A model generated the notes under the pieces. It saw only the letters and a program-made list of their open reading frames with translations. It was not told where the DNA came from and did not search any database. From the NCBI RefSeq assembly GCF_016862995.1, contig NZ_BOOA01000076.1, positions 1 to 39,131 of the forward strand: DNA of 39,131 nt. Direction: 5' to 3'. The position numbers were made by a program, and so were the translations under genes. The stretch's first letter is position 1. Each line of letters opens with the position of its first letter. This document shows positions 15,188 to 26,103 of the stretch, in pieces. This DNA is from Acrocarpospora phusangensis. GTDB lineage: Bacteria; Actinomycetota; Actinomycetes; Streptosporangiales; Streptosporangiaceae.

Positions 15188-16141
15188 ATGGGCGGTGACG
15201 CGCACGGTCATGGGCCCGCTCTCTCCAAGGAAGCGGACGGACGGTACCTGACCGGCGCCCTGATCCTGATCGTCGCGTTCATGGTCGGCGAAGTCGTCGC
15301 CGGCCTCATCGCCCACTCGCTGGCGTTGATCTCCGACGCCGGCCACATGCTCACCGACGCGGCCGCCATCGTGGTCGCGCTGATCGCGATGCGGATCGCC
15401 GCCAGGCCCCCGCAGGGCGGCTTCACCTACGGCCTGCGCCGCGCCGAGATCATCAGCGCGCAGCTCAACGGCATCACGCTGCTGCTGCTCACGGCCTACT
15501 TCACCTATGAGGGCATCCGCCGCCTGGTCGTCCCGGCCGAGGTCCAGGGCGGTCTGGTGCTCGTCGTCGGCGTGGCCGGGATCGTGGTCAACCTGGTCGC
15601 CACCTGGCTGATCAGCCGCGCCAACCGGACCAGCCTGAACGTCGAGGGCGCCTTCCAGCACGTGCTCAACGACCTGTACGCCTTCGTCGCCACCACCATC
15701 GCCGGCCTGGTCATCCTGTTCACCGGCTGGACCCGGGCCGACGCCCTGGCCGCGCTGGTCGTGGCCGCCCTGATGCTCAAGGCCGGCTGGCAGCTGGTAC
15801 GGGACTCCGGGCGCGTCTTCATGGAAGCCGCCCCGGCCGGCATGAACCCCAGCGAGATCGGCGGCCGGATGGCCGGGCTCGGCTCGGTGGTGGAGGTGCA
15901 CGACCTGCACGTCTGGGAGGTCACCTCCGGCTACGCCGCCCTGTCGGCGCACGTCCTGGTGGACCCCGCCGCCGACTGCCACGCCGTACGCCTCGCCACG
16001 GAAAGACTCCTGCGCGACACGTACGGCGTGGAGCACACCACGCTCCAGGTGGACCACGCCACCCCGGAACTCCTCGACATCGGCTATTCGGCCGGCCACT
16101 GCCACGCTCCGCAGGGCCCGGCCCCCAAACCCGACCCGTAG
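15188..16141 (+). CDS. czcD: Cation diffusion facilitator (CzcD/ZnT-like efflux transporter)
   Basis: This 317-aa protein has the six-helix CDF fold and a cytoplasmic C-terminal domain. The transport site is visible in helix 2 (SDAGHMLTD: Asp50, His53, Asp57) and in helix 5 (QHVLND). Its His-containing N-terminus (GGDAHGHG) and C-terminus (SAGHCHAP) fit metal handling. The C-terminal domain shows VHDLHVWEVTSG and QVDH, as in CzcD and YiiP. It exports Zn2+ or a similar divalent ion in exchange for protons, protecting against metal excess. The start is the ATG directly after a palindromic promoter, implying a leaderless mRNA. It converges with the cellulase gene, with only 8 nt between stops. 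Confidence 0.92.
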   Translation: MGGDAHGHGPALSKEADGRYLTGALILIVAFMVGEVVAGLIAHSLALISDAGHMLTDAAAIVVALIAMRIAARPPQGGFTYGLRRAEIISAQLNGITLLLLTAYFTYEGIRRLVVPAEVQGGLVLVVGVAGIVVNLVATWLISRANRTSLNVEGAFQHVLNDLYAFVATTIAGLVILFTGWTRADALAALVVAALMLKAGWQLVRDSGRVFMEAAPAGMNPSEIGGRMAGLGSVVEVHDLHVWEVTSGYAALSAHVLVDPAADCHAVRLATERLLRDTYGVEHTTLQVDHATPELLDIGYSAGHCHAPQGPAPKPDP

Positions 16142-16149
16142 AACGGCGG

Positions 16150-17871
16150 CTACAGCGCCGGGTACGCGTTCCGCAGCAACTGCTGGAACTGGGCCGGGAA
16201 CCAGCGCCCCCACGCCGGAGCGCCGGGCAGCGCACCGGTGGGGTTGTCGCCGTTGCGCGGGTTGCCGGGGTAGGTCGGGTCACACATCCGGTCGAAAGTG
16301 CGGCCCTCCTCGTCCAGGATCGAGCTGCTCAGGCCGTCCGACTCGCCGGGAGGCTTGATCCAGACGTAGGCGTCGACGCCGGCGGCGGGGGTCGCCCTCG
16401 GCCGCTCACCCAGTCCGGCGCCGCTCTGGTTGCACCAGTTGTTCTCGTGGATGCGCCGGTCCACGCGGGACTCGTCGACGAAGGTGTCGACGTCGGTCGA
16501 GGTGCTCGGGGCGGTGGGCCTGGCCGGGCCGCCCCAGCCGTTGCGTGAGGTGTCGATCAGCATGCCGATGCCGGTCGCGAAGCCGTCCAGGATCAGCCGC
16601 TGCCGCAGGTCCCGCACGTAGCTGGACTCGTCCACGTAGAAGTCTCCGCCGACCCAGGCGGACTCCCGGACGGACCGGCCGTTCACCACGGTCGCGCTGG
16701 TGAAGTGGGGTTCGGTCAGGGCGGCGTAGCCGGCGGTGTTGGCGACGAAGCCGTGCACGGTGGCCCGGCCGCCCACGGCGCCGCCGGCGGTGGAGGCGTA
16801 CAGCCGCGAGGCCGGGGCGAACGTGGTCTCCCCGCCGAGCCAGCCGTGGTTCCCGGCGTCGAGGTAGTTGTAGACGTTCGGGATCGCGTGCAGCTTGCCG
16901 AGGGCGTAGGCCACGCCCTGGACGTACGCGCCGCTCTGGTACGCCTGCTGGCACCTGATCGAGTCGAGGTTGGTGATCAGGTTGGGCAGCGAGTTGGGCT
17001 CGACGATCGTGACGATGCGCAGGCCGCGGTAGGCCGGTTCCGCCAGGATGCCGGCGATGACGTCGATGTAGTCGGTCTTGTAGAGGTTCAGGCCATTCTG
17101 GGTGACTTGGAAGTCGCCGCGGGTGGTGAGCTCCTGGCAGTCCCGGTTGGGCAGGTTGTAGATGACGACCTGGAAGGTCAGGGCCTGGGCGCCGTTGGCG
17201 GCGTCCTGCCGCACGGCCAGGTCCAGGTGCTCGCGCAGGCCCTTGGTGTTGTGGCCGCCGGAGCCGCCGGTGATCGAGGCGACCCGGTCCAGCCAGACGG
17301 CGGTGGAGGTGTTCGCGATGGCCGCGCCCCCGGCCTCGGCGGCGACCTTGGCGGACCAGTCCGGGTTCACGTAGCCCGTCGCCCCGGCGAAGGGATTGTC
17401 CACCCGGGGCTCAGCCGGGGAGGTTCCGCCGCAGGGTACGCCGTTGACGGTGAAAGCGGTGGGTTCGGGGTTTCCGCCGCTCCAGGTGCCCTTGAGGCCG
17501 ATGCCGGCGCTCGCACCACCGGCCAGCGACCGGTTCCAGTCCAGCGCGATCGCGCTGACGTCCGAGCCGGACTGCGACCAGGTGGCCCCCCAGCCCTTGG
17601 TCAGCCGCTGCCCGGCGGGGAACGCGAAGCCGAGCGTCCATCCGTTGAGCGGCTCGCCCAGGTTCCTGATGATGATCGAGGCGGTGAACCCGCCGGTGCC
17701 GGGCTTGGTGGTCCAGTCGTCACTCGTGTACGTCACGTCGCACGCGACCGCCGCGTGCGCCGGCGTGGCCCCGACAACGCTCACAGTCACGCCGAGTACG
17801 GCCGCGGCCATCGCTGCCAGCCCGCACCGGACGAGGGAGCGGGTGGCTCTCGTTCGAGGGATGGATCTCAT
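16150..17871 (-). CDS. Secreted GH6 cellulase (exocellulase-like) with CBM2
   Basis: This 573-aa protein has a signal peptide (cleavage near ATPAHA, residue 40), a family 2 carbohydrate-binding module (~41-148, with GGFTASIIIRN, NGWTLGF and W-rich strands) and a GH6 catalytic domain (~155-573) that resembles Thermobifida Cel6B-type cellobiohydrolases along its whole length (GMLIDTSRNGWGG, DRRIHENNWCNQ, AYVWIKPPGESDG, FDRMCDPTY). Asp244 in NRDC matches the pKa-modulating Asp. The usual acid Asp in EPDSLPN or EIDSLPN is Asn293 here (EPNSLPN), which could impair catalysis. The linker between modules is very short. AGGAGG precedes the ATG, and a CebR-like operator lies 31 nt upstream. Confidence 0.93.
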   Translation of the reverse strand: MRSIPRTRATRSLVRCGLAAMAAAVLGVTVSVVGATPAHAAVACDVTYTSDDWTTKPGTGGFTASIIIRNLGEPLNGWTLGFAFPAGQRLTKGWGATWSQSGSDVSAIALDWNRSLAGGASAGIGLKGTWSGGNPEPTAFTVNGVPCGGTSPAEPRVDNPFAGATGYVNPDWSAKVAAEAGGAAIANTSTAVWLDRVASITGGSGGHNTKGLREHLDLAVRQDAANGAQALTFQVVIYNLPNRDCQELTTRGDFQVTQNGLNLYKTDYIDVIAGILAEPAYRGLRIVTIVEPNSLPNLITNLDSIRCQQAYQSGAYVQGVAYALGKLHAIPNVYNYLDAGNHGWLGGETTFAPASRLYASTAGGAVGGRATVHGFVANTAGYAALTEPHFTSATVVNGRSVRESAWVGGDFYVDESSYVRDLRQRLILDGFATGIGMLIDTSRNGWGGPARPTAPSTSTDVDTFVDESRVDRRIHENNWCNQSGAGLGERPRATPAAGVDAYVWIKPPGESDGLSSSILDEEGRTFDRMCDPTYPGNPRNGDNPTGALPGAPAWGRWFPAQFQQLLRNAYPAL

Positions 17872-17902
17872 CAGGGAGTCCTCCTGGGGTTCTGGCGCCC
17901 GA

Positions 17903-17916
17903 TGGGAGTGCTCCCG
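17903..17916 (-). promoter_or_regulatory. CebR/CelR-like operator
   Basis: TGGGAGTGCTCCCG matches 12 of 14 positions of the consensus TGGGAGCGCTCCCA bound by the LacI-family cellobiose sensors CebR (Streptomyces) and CelR (Thermobifida). It lies 31 nt upstream of the cellulase start, where a repressor would block expression until cellobiose is present. The repressor gene is not in this window. Confidence 0.8.
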
Positions 17917-18031
17917 AGACGTTAGGTCGGCACCTTGCGCTCGTACAGGAAGCCCCTGCGCCGCTCCCCGCGAGCAGGGCATCCAGCTGAAAGGTTCAGC
18001 ATTGCTTAACTCTCAGCAAATCAGATCTAAC

Positions 18032-18061
18032 TGGACGTACACGGTTTCGGTCTCGCAGAGT
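18032..18061 (+). promoter_or_regulatory. Candidate dapA promoter
   Basis: TGGACG (18032-18037) and CAGAGT (18056-18061) are separated by 18 nt and end 7 nt before the dapA ATG, giving a leaderless transcript. No ribosome-binding site precedes the ATG. The hexamers are imperfect, so this is tentative. Confidence 0.35.
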
Positions 18062-18068
18062 CATTGAT

Positions 18069-20538
<2,470 letters not shown>

Positions 20539-20685
20539 GGGAAACGCCCGTCACCCCCATCGGAGATCAGCCCCAGCCAGCCCTGAAACCCCCCTTACCC
20601 TCCCTGGTCCGGCACTTCCCGGCATATCGGGGTTCGGGGTCGGGGGAACCGGCCGTTTTCACTGGTCAGGGCCTAGGGGACGGCC

Positions 20686-22359
20686 TCAGGGCTGGTCGGA
20701 GTCGGCGGGCGCGGTCTCGGGGGTCGAGGCCCGGAACCAGCGGCAGCCGTACGGTTCCATCGAGAAGCGCGCGCGGCCGTCGCCGGAGATCTCGATGGTG
20801 CCGTCCACCAGCAGATCGGTCAGGACCTTGCCGGAGTCCAGCCCCTCCAGGGTGAGTTCGACCTCGATCTCCCGGTCGGCGAAGTTGTGCGCCGCCAGCA
20901 CCGTCCCGCCGTCGATGTCGGCCCGGTGCGCCAGCACGGCGGGCTCGCCCGCGTCGAGCACGTCGTAGTCGCCCCAGGCGAACTCGGGGCACTCCCGGTA
21001 CTGCTCGACCAGCCGGGTGATCCAGATCAGCAGCGAGTCGGGGTCGCGCCGCTGCGCGGTGACGTTCACCTGCTCGGGGCCGTACGCGCCGGAGGTCATG
21101 GGGATGGCGGGCTCCGCGGTGGAGAAGCCGCCGTGCAGGTTGGGGGTCCACTGCATGGGGGTGCGCACGGAGGCGCGGCCCTCGATGGCGAGGTTCTCGC
21201 CCATGCCGATCTCCTCGCCGTAGAAGAGCACGGGGGTGCCGGGCAGCGAGAAGAGCAGGCTGTAGACGAGGCGGATACGCCGTTGGTCGCCGTCGAGCAT
21301 GGGGGGCAGCCGGCGGCGGATGCCCCGGTCGAAGATGCGCATGTCCTCGTCGGGCGCGAAGGCCGTGAAGACCTCCTCGCGCTCCTCCTTGGTGAGCTTG
21401 TCCAGGGTCAGCTCGTCGTGGTTCCTGATGAAACTCGCCCACTGGCTGTCCTTGGGCGGCTTCGGCCGTTCCCGCAGCGAATCGGCCAGCGGGCGGGCGT
21501 CGCCCCGGGCCAGCGCCAGGTACGTGCGCTGCATGCTGATGAAGTCGAAGCACATCGTGATCTCGTTGCCCAGCGGCGTACTCCCGAAATACGTCAATAA
21601 ATCGTCGTAAGGCAGGTTGACCTCGCCGAGGAGCATGGCGCCGCCGTCCCGGCGGTTCATGAAGGCCCGTAATTCGGCGAAGTAGCTGTGCGGGTCCGGC
21701 AGGGTGTCGCTGTCGATCACCCGCTCGACCAGGAACGGAACCGCGTCCACCCGGAACCCCGACAGCCCCAGCTCCATCCAGAACCCCAGAATCTTTGCGA
21801 TCTCATCGCGTACGGCGGGATTCGCGGTGTTCAGGTCTGGCTGGAATTTGTAGAAACGATGGAAGTAGTACTGCCCGGTTCCCTCGTCCAGTTCCCAGAG
21901 GCTGTCCTCCTGGTCGGGGAAGACCACGCCCTTGGGGTCGTCCGGCTCCGGCTTGTCGGACCAGATGTACCAGTCCCGGCGTTCGGAGTCCCGGCTGGAG
22001 CGGGCGTCCTGGAACCAGGGATGCCGGTCGGAGGTGTGGTTGACGACGAGGTCGGCGATGACGCGGATGCCCCGGTCCCGGGCGACCCGCATGAACTCCA
22101 CGAAATCCCCGAGCGTGCCCAGCCGGGGGTCGATGCTGTAGAAGTCGACGATGTCGTACCCGTCGTCCTTGTCGGGGGTGGGGAAGAAGGGCATCAGCCA
22201 GATGCAGGTGACGCCCAGCCGGTCCAGGTGGTCGATGCGCTGGATCGCCCCCTGGAAGTCGCCGATCCCGTCGGCGTTGCCGTCCGCGTAGGTCTCGATG
22301 TCCAGGCAGTAGATGACGGCGTTCTTCCACCACAGTTCAGAGGTCTGGCTCAGGCGCAT
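20686..22359 (-). CDS. GH13 alpha-amylase family protein (trehalose synthase-like)
   Basis: This 557-aa protein has the GH13 (beta/alpha)8 barrel with all conserved regions: DLVVNHTSDRHPWF (region I), GFRVDAVPF with nucleophile Asp205 (II), LLGEVNLP with acid Glu246 (III) and FIRNHDEL with His314/Asp315 (IV). The opening WWKNAVIYCLDIETYADGNA resembles trehalose synthase and oligo-glucosidase relatives, but the protein has no fused maltokinase and I cannot fix the substrate. A C-terminal beta domain ends at EPYGCRWFR. No signal peptide is present, so it acts on intracellular alpha-glucans or maltose/trehalose. The ATG at 22359 is preceded by GGTAGG; the frame is open further upstream but only antisense to the cold-shock gene. 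Confidence 0.85.
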   Translation of the reverse strand: MRLSQTSELWWKNAVIYCLDIETYADGNADGIGDFQGAIQRIDHLDRLGVTCIWLMPFFPTPDKDDGYDIVDFYSIDPRLGTLGDFVEFMRVARDRGIRVIADLVVNHTSDRHPWFQDARSSRDSERRDWYIWSDKPEPDDPKGVVFPDQEDSLWELDEGTGQYYFHRFYKFQPDLNTANPAVRDEIAKILGFWMELGLSGFRVDAVPFLVERVIDSDTLPDPHSYFAELRAFMNRRDGGAMLLGEVNLPYDDLLTYFGSTPLGNEITMCFDFISMQRTYLALARGDARPLADSLRERPKPPKDSQWASFIRNHDELTLDKLTKEEREEVFTAFAPDEDMRIFDRGIRRRLPPMLDGDQRRIRLVYSLLFSLPGTPVLFYGEEIGMGENLAIEGRASVRTPMQWTPNLHGGFSTAEPAIPMTSGAYGPEQVNVTAQRRDPDSLLIWITRLVEQYRECPEFAWGDYDVLDAGEPAVLAHRADIDGGTVLAAHNFADREIEVELTLEGLDSGKVLTDLLVDGTIEISGDGRARFSMEPYGCRWFRASTPETAPADSDQP

Positions 22360-22385
22360 GACCGCGACGCCTACCCAGAAAACAA

Positions 22386-22415
22386 CAACCCGCACCACGG
22401 ACGTGGTGCGGGTTG
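22386..22415 (-). terminator. Intrinsic terminator of the cold-shock gene
   Basis: A perfect 13-bp stem (22386-22398 with 22403-22415) and a 4-nt loop are followed on the minus strand by a T-rich run (TTGTTTTC). This is a classical rho-independent terminator, placed 14 nt after the cold-shock stop, and it insulates the GH13 gene downstream. Confidence 0.85.
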
Positions 22416-22429
22416 CGGCTAGAACAGGC

Positions 22430-22633
22430 TTAGAGCGGCGTGACGTTCTCGGCCTGGGGGCCCTTCTGGCCCTGGACGGTCTGGAAGCTGACGCGCTGGT
22501 TCTCGTCGAGGCTGCGGTAACCACTCGACGTGATCGCCGAGTAGTGCACGAACACGTCAGGGGTACCGTCGTCCGGAGCGATAAACCCAAAGCCCTTTTC
22601 GGCGTTGAACCACTTGACCGTGCCTTCAGACAA
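22430..22633 (-). CDS. Cold-shock domain protein (CspA family), TTG start
   Basis: This 67-aa OB-fold RNA/DNA-binding protein has RNP1 KGFGFI and RNP2 VFVHYS. The family sequence starts at (M)[16 protein letters not shown], and here the first codon is TTG at 22633, preceded by an AAAAGGAGAAG ribosome-binding site 5-6 nt upstream; a longer frame from 22681 is unsupported. Cold-shock proteins act as RNA chaperones and keep mRNAs unstructured. The ~235 nt upstream contain no gene and probably hold the promoter and a long 5' leader, as is common for csp genes. A strong terminator follows. Confidence 0.93.
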   Translation of the reverse strand: MSEGTVKWFNAEKGFGFIAPDDGTPDVFVHYSAITSSGYRSLDENQRVSFQTVQGQKGPQAENVTPL

Positions 22634-22869
22634 CTGCTTCTCCTTTTCGGGAGCCTCACCGTGCCACCAGGTCGGGGACACGGGGCTGCTTAGCGGACCC
22701 TACCCTGCATCCGCGCAATACGCTGGAGAAGCAAGCACGCCCGCTGTCGGAACTTTCCGTCGGGAAGGTCCCGAGGCGCTTTTTTACAAACACCACTGCA
22801 ACACGAGCAGCCTACCCGCCCCGGGCCGGATGTCCAAACAGGGCCCCTCGCCGCAGCTCAGACCCCCTG

Positions 22870-23799
22870 TCAGCTCAGGGTTGGCGCTGCCATGTACCAC
22901 CTGGCCTCGCCGTCGCCCTTAGTCAAGGAGTCAAGTCTGCGCGGCAGTTCCTGTCGGGAGAAGGGGTCTCCGGTGGCGTTCCGGATATGGATGCCTACGG
23001 CATACATATCCCTAATTTCCATCAAAGTGCTGAAATCTGGCCATTCGCGTAGGTCGGATCCGTACGCGTGTGCGAATGCGTCCACCTCGCCCGTGGTCAG
23101 GCCGAACCGGCGCTGGCCGTGGTAGGTGTGCACCAGGTCCCACTCGCGGGGGCCGACCGCGACGCCGTCCCAGTCGCAGAGCACGGCGTGGCCGTCCCGG
23201 CAGCGGAGCAGGTTGTCGATCCAGGCGTCCCCGTGCAGCAGGACCGGCGGACCCGAGTCCAGGCTCTGCCAGCGCTCGGTGAGGGTGCAGATCCGCTCTC
23301 CCAGCCAGGCCCGCTGGTACGGCGTGAGCACCTCCGACCGGTGCTCGACCGCGTGCCGTACCTCCGCCAGGGGGTCGGTGAGGCGGCGCAGCTCGATCGG
23401 CGGCACGGGTTCACGGTGCAGGTTGCGCAGGACCCGGCCGAGCTCGGTGGTGGTGGGGCGGCCGTTGGAGCGTACGTAGCGCCAGAAGGTGACGGCGCGG
23501 CCGCCGTACACGATGGGCTGGCCGGGGATCTCGTCCACCGGGCGCACGGTCGGGAAGCCCCGGTCGGCGAGCCAGCGGGCGACGGCGAGCACCACCGGGA
23601 GGCGGGTGAGCGCGTCGGGGGCGGTCGCGATCCTGACCACCATCTCGCTTCTCAGCTTGAACACCGCGTTGCTGCGCAGGCGCATCAGCCTGGCCCCCTC
23701 GGCCTCGACGCCGATCTGGCCGCAGACCGCGCGCAGGACCGTGAAGGCCTCCTCGGCCAGGGGTTTCCCGGTGAAGGAATGCGCGATGGTGTGGTTCAT
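22870..23799 (-). CDS. Aminoglycoside phosphotransferase (APH)-fold kinase
   Basis: This 309-aa protein has the APH/choline-kinase fold. The catalytic loop is VLLHGDAWIDNLL (Brenner motif H-G-D-x4-N) and the metal-binding segment LCDWDGVAVGPREWDLVHTY. The N-lobe has RLRSNAVFKL and MVVRIATA, the latter holding the likely ATP-binding strand, although the usual Lys is replaced by Arg. It phosphorylates a small molecule of unknown identity; antibiotic inactivation should not be assumed. Its ATG overlaps the stop of the HTH-TPR regulator gene (ATGA), so the two are translationally coupled. This regulator-kinase pairing recurs in actinomycetes as far as I recall. Confidence 0.85.
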   Translation of the reverse strand: MNHTIAHSFTGKPLAEEAFTVLRAVCGQIGVEAEGARLMRLRSNAVFKLRSEMVVRIATAPDALTRLPVVLAVARWLADRGFPTVRPVDEIPGQPIVYGGRAVTFWRYVRSNGRPTTTELGRVLRNLHREPVPPIELRRLTDPLAEVRHAVEHRSEVLTPYQRAWLGERICTLTERWQSLDSGPPVLLHGDAWIDNLLRCRDGHAVLCDWDGVAVGPREWDLVHTYHGQRRFGLTTGEVDAFAHAYGSDLREWPDFSTLMEIRDMYAVGIHIRNATGDPFSRQELPRRLDSLTKGDGEARWYMAAPTLS

Positions 23800-25235
23800 A
23801 TGGCAAGCCGGAGGGAGGACTCCGACAGGACTTGGTTGAGGTGCCGGACCGACGGCAGCCGGGGGTCGGCGTCGGCCAGCAGCGCTCTGGCCCGGGTGAC
23901 GACGATCGAGGTGCGGTGCTCGGCCGGAACCTGGCCGAGCGCCTGGGCGGCCAGGCGGCAGGCCTCGTCGTGGTCGCCGTGCCGGGACAGGTGGCTGGCC
24001 TGGTCGAGCAGGATCAGGGCGGGGTCGATGGTCTGGAAGCCGCTGCCGAGCGACTCGAGGCCCTGCACCTGGGACTCGTCGCCCAGCTCCAGCAGGGTGC
24101 CGGTGCGGTAGAAGGTCATGCGCTTCTCGGTGAAGACGAAGGCGAGGTCGTCCTGGCTCATGCCGCGCATCCGGGCGAAGATCTGCTCGGCCTCGGCCAG
24201 CGCGATCCTGGCCGCCTTGCGGTCGCCCATCCGGGCCAGGGCCCGGGCCTCGGCGGCGGCGGCCAGCGCGGCCGGGGAGCTGGGGGCCGAACCGGCCAGC
24301 ATCCTGGCCTCCCTGGCCAGCCGTACGGTCTCGGTGAGGTCGCCGTAGTAGTAGGGCAGCATCGTCTGGTTGGCGCGGACCAGGGCGCGCAGGCGCAGGT
24401 CGCCGATGTCGTCGGAGGCGGTGCGGGCGGTGCCGTACCAGGCGTGGGCCTGGCGGGTGTCGCCGAGTTTCATCAGCGCGTCGGCGGTGAGCAGGGCCAG
24501 CATGGTGGTGGCGGTGAGCAGGCGGCGCTGCACGCTGGCCAGCTGCCGGGCGCCGGCGAGCTTGCGCACGTCGGCCAGTTCCAGCATGACCCGGCAGAGC
24601 ATGGGCATCGGCGGGGTGGTCATGTACTCCCGGCGGTAGCGCAGCACCTGCTCGTCCAGCCGGTCCAGCTGGTCCTCGGTGACGCTGCCGGTGGCGAGGG
24701 ACCGATCCACATCGTGCCGGGTGCCCTCCACCTCGGCGAAGAAGCGCCCGTTCGGGGTGCCCGCCAGCATCGCCTGGTGGAACAGGGCCCGCCGGTCGGT
24801 GTCGTCGTCGGCCAGTTCCTCGACGTGGACGCCGTCGTCCGGGGAGCCGTTGGCGACCACGACCACCTTCTGGCCGCCGCCGCCCGGGTCCTCGCAGTAG
24901 TCGGCGGCCAGCCCGAGCCGGACCGCGTTGGCCTTGTACAGCCGGGCCAGCAGGTCGATGGTCTGCGGCCGGGGCCTGGCCCGGTTGTTCTCCCAGGCGT
25001 TGAGCAGGTCGATGCTGGCGCGGGGAAGGCCGAGCGCCTGCTGCTCGCAGAGGAACTCCAGCTCCTCGATGGCCTGCCGGGCGGACCAGCCCCGCCCGAG
25101 CCGGTGCGCCTTCAGCATGCTGACCCCGCAGCAGCCGTGGATCGCCTGAACCGTCTGCCACAGGGTCCACTGCCGCGCGTCCGCCTGTTCACGCCAGCGG
25201 CGCGCGCATGCTGGGGAATGTTCGCCTCGGGCCAT
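23796..25235 (-). CDS. HTH (XRE-like) regulator with TPR domain
   Basis: This 479-aa protein has an N-terminal DNA-binding-like region (~residues 20-100: WQTVQAIHGCCGVSMLKAHR, then WSARQAIEELEFL, LLNAWENNRARPRPQTIDLL ARLY) that resembles the XRE-type HTH of large Streptomyces developmental or metabolic regulators. A long all-helical C-terminal half is rich in Ala and Leu with TPR-like helices (HAWYGTARTASDDIGDLRL, AEAEQIFARMRGMS). A ligand or peptide partner for the TPR part is not evident. I chose the ATG at 25235 because a purine-rich site lies upstream and the extra 59 residues of the longer frame look noncoding. It is divergent from the small gene at 25531. Confidence 0.72.
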   Translation of the reverse strand: MARGEHSPACARRWREQADARQWTLWQTVQAIHGCCGVSMLKAHRLGRGWSARQAIEELEFLCEQQALGLPRASIDLLNAWENNRARPRPQTIDLLARLYKANAVRLGLAADYCEDPGGGGQKVVVVANGSPDDGVHVEELADDDTDRRALFHQAMLAGTPNGRFFAEVEGTRHDVDRSLATGSVTEDQLDRLDEQVLRYRREYMTTPPMPMLCRVMLELADVRKLAGARQLASVQRRLLTATTMLALLTADALMKLGDTRQAHAWYGTARTASDDIGDLRLRALVRANQTMLPYYYGDLTETVRLAREARMLAGSAPSSPAALAAAAEARALARMGDRKAARIALAEAEQIFARMRGMSQDDLAFVFTEKRMTFYRTGTLLELGDESQVQGLESLGSGFQTIDPALILLDQASHLSRHGDHDEACRLAAQALGQVPAEHRTSIVVTRARALLADADPRLPSVRHLNQVLSESSLRLAI

Positions 25236-25397
25236 GGTGCCTGCCCTTCCACTGCTGGAGATGGGGCGTCGTTCTAGGGGTCGGGCCGTACCCCAGTCTG
25301 CCCGGGAACCACCCTGTTCGGCCATTACGGATATTTCCCACAGGTTAACCGGCACGCACCCAACCGCCACTGTCGTTATGCGTTCGTGGCCGGAGAA

Positions 25398-25414
25398 CCG
25401 TGGATGTTCCACGG
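25398..25414. promoter_or_regulatory. 17-nt inverted repeat in a divergent promoter region
   Basis: CCGTGGA-TGT-TCCACGG is a perfect 7-3-7 dyad in the 295-nt gap between the HTH-TPR regulator and the small protein gene at 25531. It is a plausible binding site for that regulator. The rest of the gap shows no gene. Confidence 0.5.
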
Positions 25415-25530
25415 AATACCGCCGACTTCCCTGGTTATTGCACGTATCCGTCGAATGGGACGGATTGCCGGTAGGTCATCCCAGGTTCACCCTTTCCGGT
25501 GAAAGGTCCCAACATCCCCGGGAGACCACC

Positions 25531-25821
25531 ATGGCCATGAAGGCAGATCGCAGCGAAGCGATGGACCACCTTGAGCGGCTGGCCGCCCAGTTGGAGGCGC
25601 ACTCGTTCCAGGTGCGCCTGACGGCGCCCGCCGGCCTCTACCCGCGACTGCGGGTGGTCAACCCGATGGCCCCGACGGTGGCCGAGGACGTGCTCGCGTC
25701 CAACGCCAACGACGGCGAGTGGTGGTACTGGCTCTCCTGGGCCGGCCGCATCGGCCACGCCTCGGACGTGGTCACCGCCGCGGAGCGCATCGCGAGTGTG
25801 CTCCACGTCATCCGCCGCTAG
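25531..25821 (+). CDS. Hypothetical small protein (WWYWLSWAG)
   Basis: A 96-aa soluble protein. It begins with an amphipathic helix (MDHLERLAAQLEAHSFQVRL), continues with LRVVNPMAP and an aromatic strand GEWWYWLSWAGRIG, and ends in a helix. The arrangement (helix, then short strands with a Trp-rich strand) is like many small actinobacterial proteins encoded beside regulators, but I recognise no named family. GGGAG 7-8 nt before the ATG supports the start. It is divergent from the HTH-TPR/APH operon and may be co-regulated through the inverted repeat at 25398. Confidence 0.65.
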   Translation: MAMKADRSEAMDHLERLAAQLEAHSFQVRLTAPAGLYPRLRVVNPMAPTVAEDVLASNANDGEWWYWLSWAGRIGHASDVVTAAERIASVLHVIRR

Positions 25822-25835
25822 CCCGACCCCCAGCC

Positions 25836-25910
25836 GGTACGGCTCGCGCCACGCGATCCCAAGCGACCCGCGTGCCCCCATTCCGCCCACACTGGGTCGC
25901 GAGCCGTACC
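25836..25910. terminator. 13-bp inverted repeat with long loop
   Basis: A perfect 13-bp inverted repeat (25836-25848 with 25898-25910) encloses 49 nt that can themselves form short stems. It starts 15 nt after the stop of the small protein gene, so a terminator is likely; an attenuator-like leader element for the downstream synthetase paralogue is less likely because the promoter found lies after it. Confidence 0.5.
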
Positions 25911-26066
25911 TCAGGGGTTCTTGTTAGCCGGACTGTTAGCGGAAGAACGGCGAGATGTCTACCATGGAAGCGGGACGCCGAGGGTGGTTCCGGCCTATTA
26001 ATTGCCGTTTGACGTGTCTCACAATCGGCCCCCGGTGATGTGCGGCCCCCGGCTCGTCGAATCCTA

Positions 26067-26096
26067 TCGACAGCAAGCGGAATGGTCGCTTACCCT
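26067..26096 (+). promoter_or_regulatory. Promoter of the CysRS paralogue (leaderless)
   Basis: TCGACA (26067-26072, five of six bases of the TTGACA consensus) and TACCCT (26091-26096) are 18 nt apart. The -10 box ends 7 nt before the GTG start, so the message should be leaderless. Confidence 0.6.
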
Positions 26097-26103
26097 CGGG
26101 TAG

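Noticed and set aside
22870-25170. One 766-aa fusion protein of regulator and kinase
   Set aside because: The first part is an out-of-frame reading of the regulator gene; the kinase starts at 23799 by ATGA overlap.
25822-26103. T-box leader for the synthetase paralogue
   Set aside because: No specifier stem or T-box sequence was found, and the best promoter lies after the inverted repeat, giving a leaderless message.
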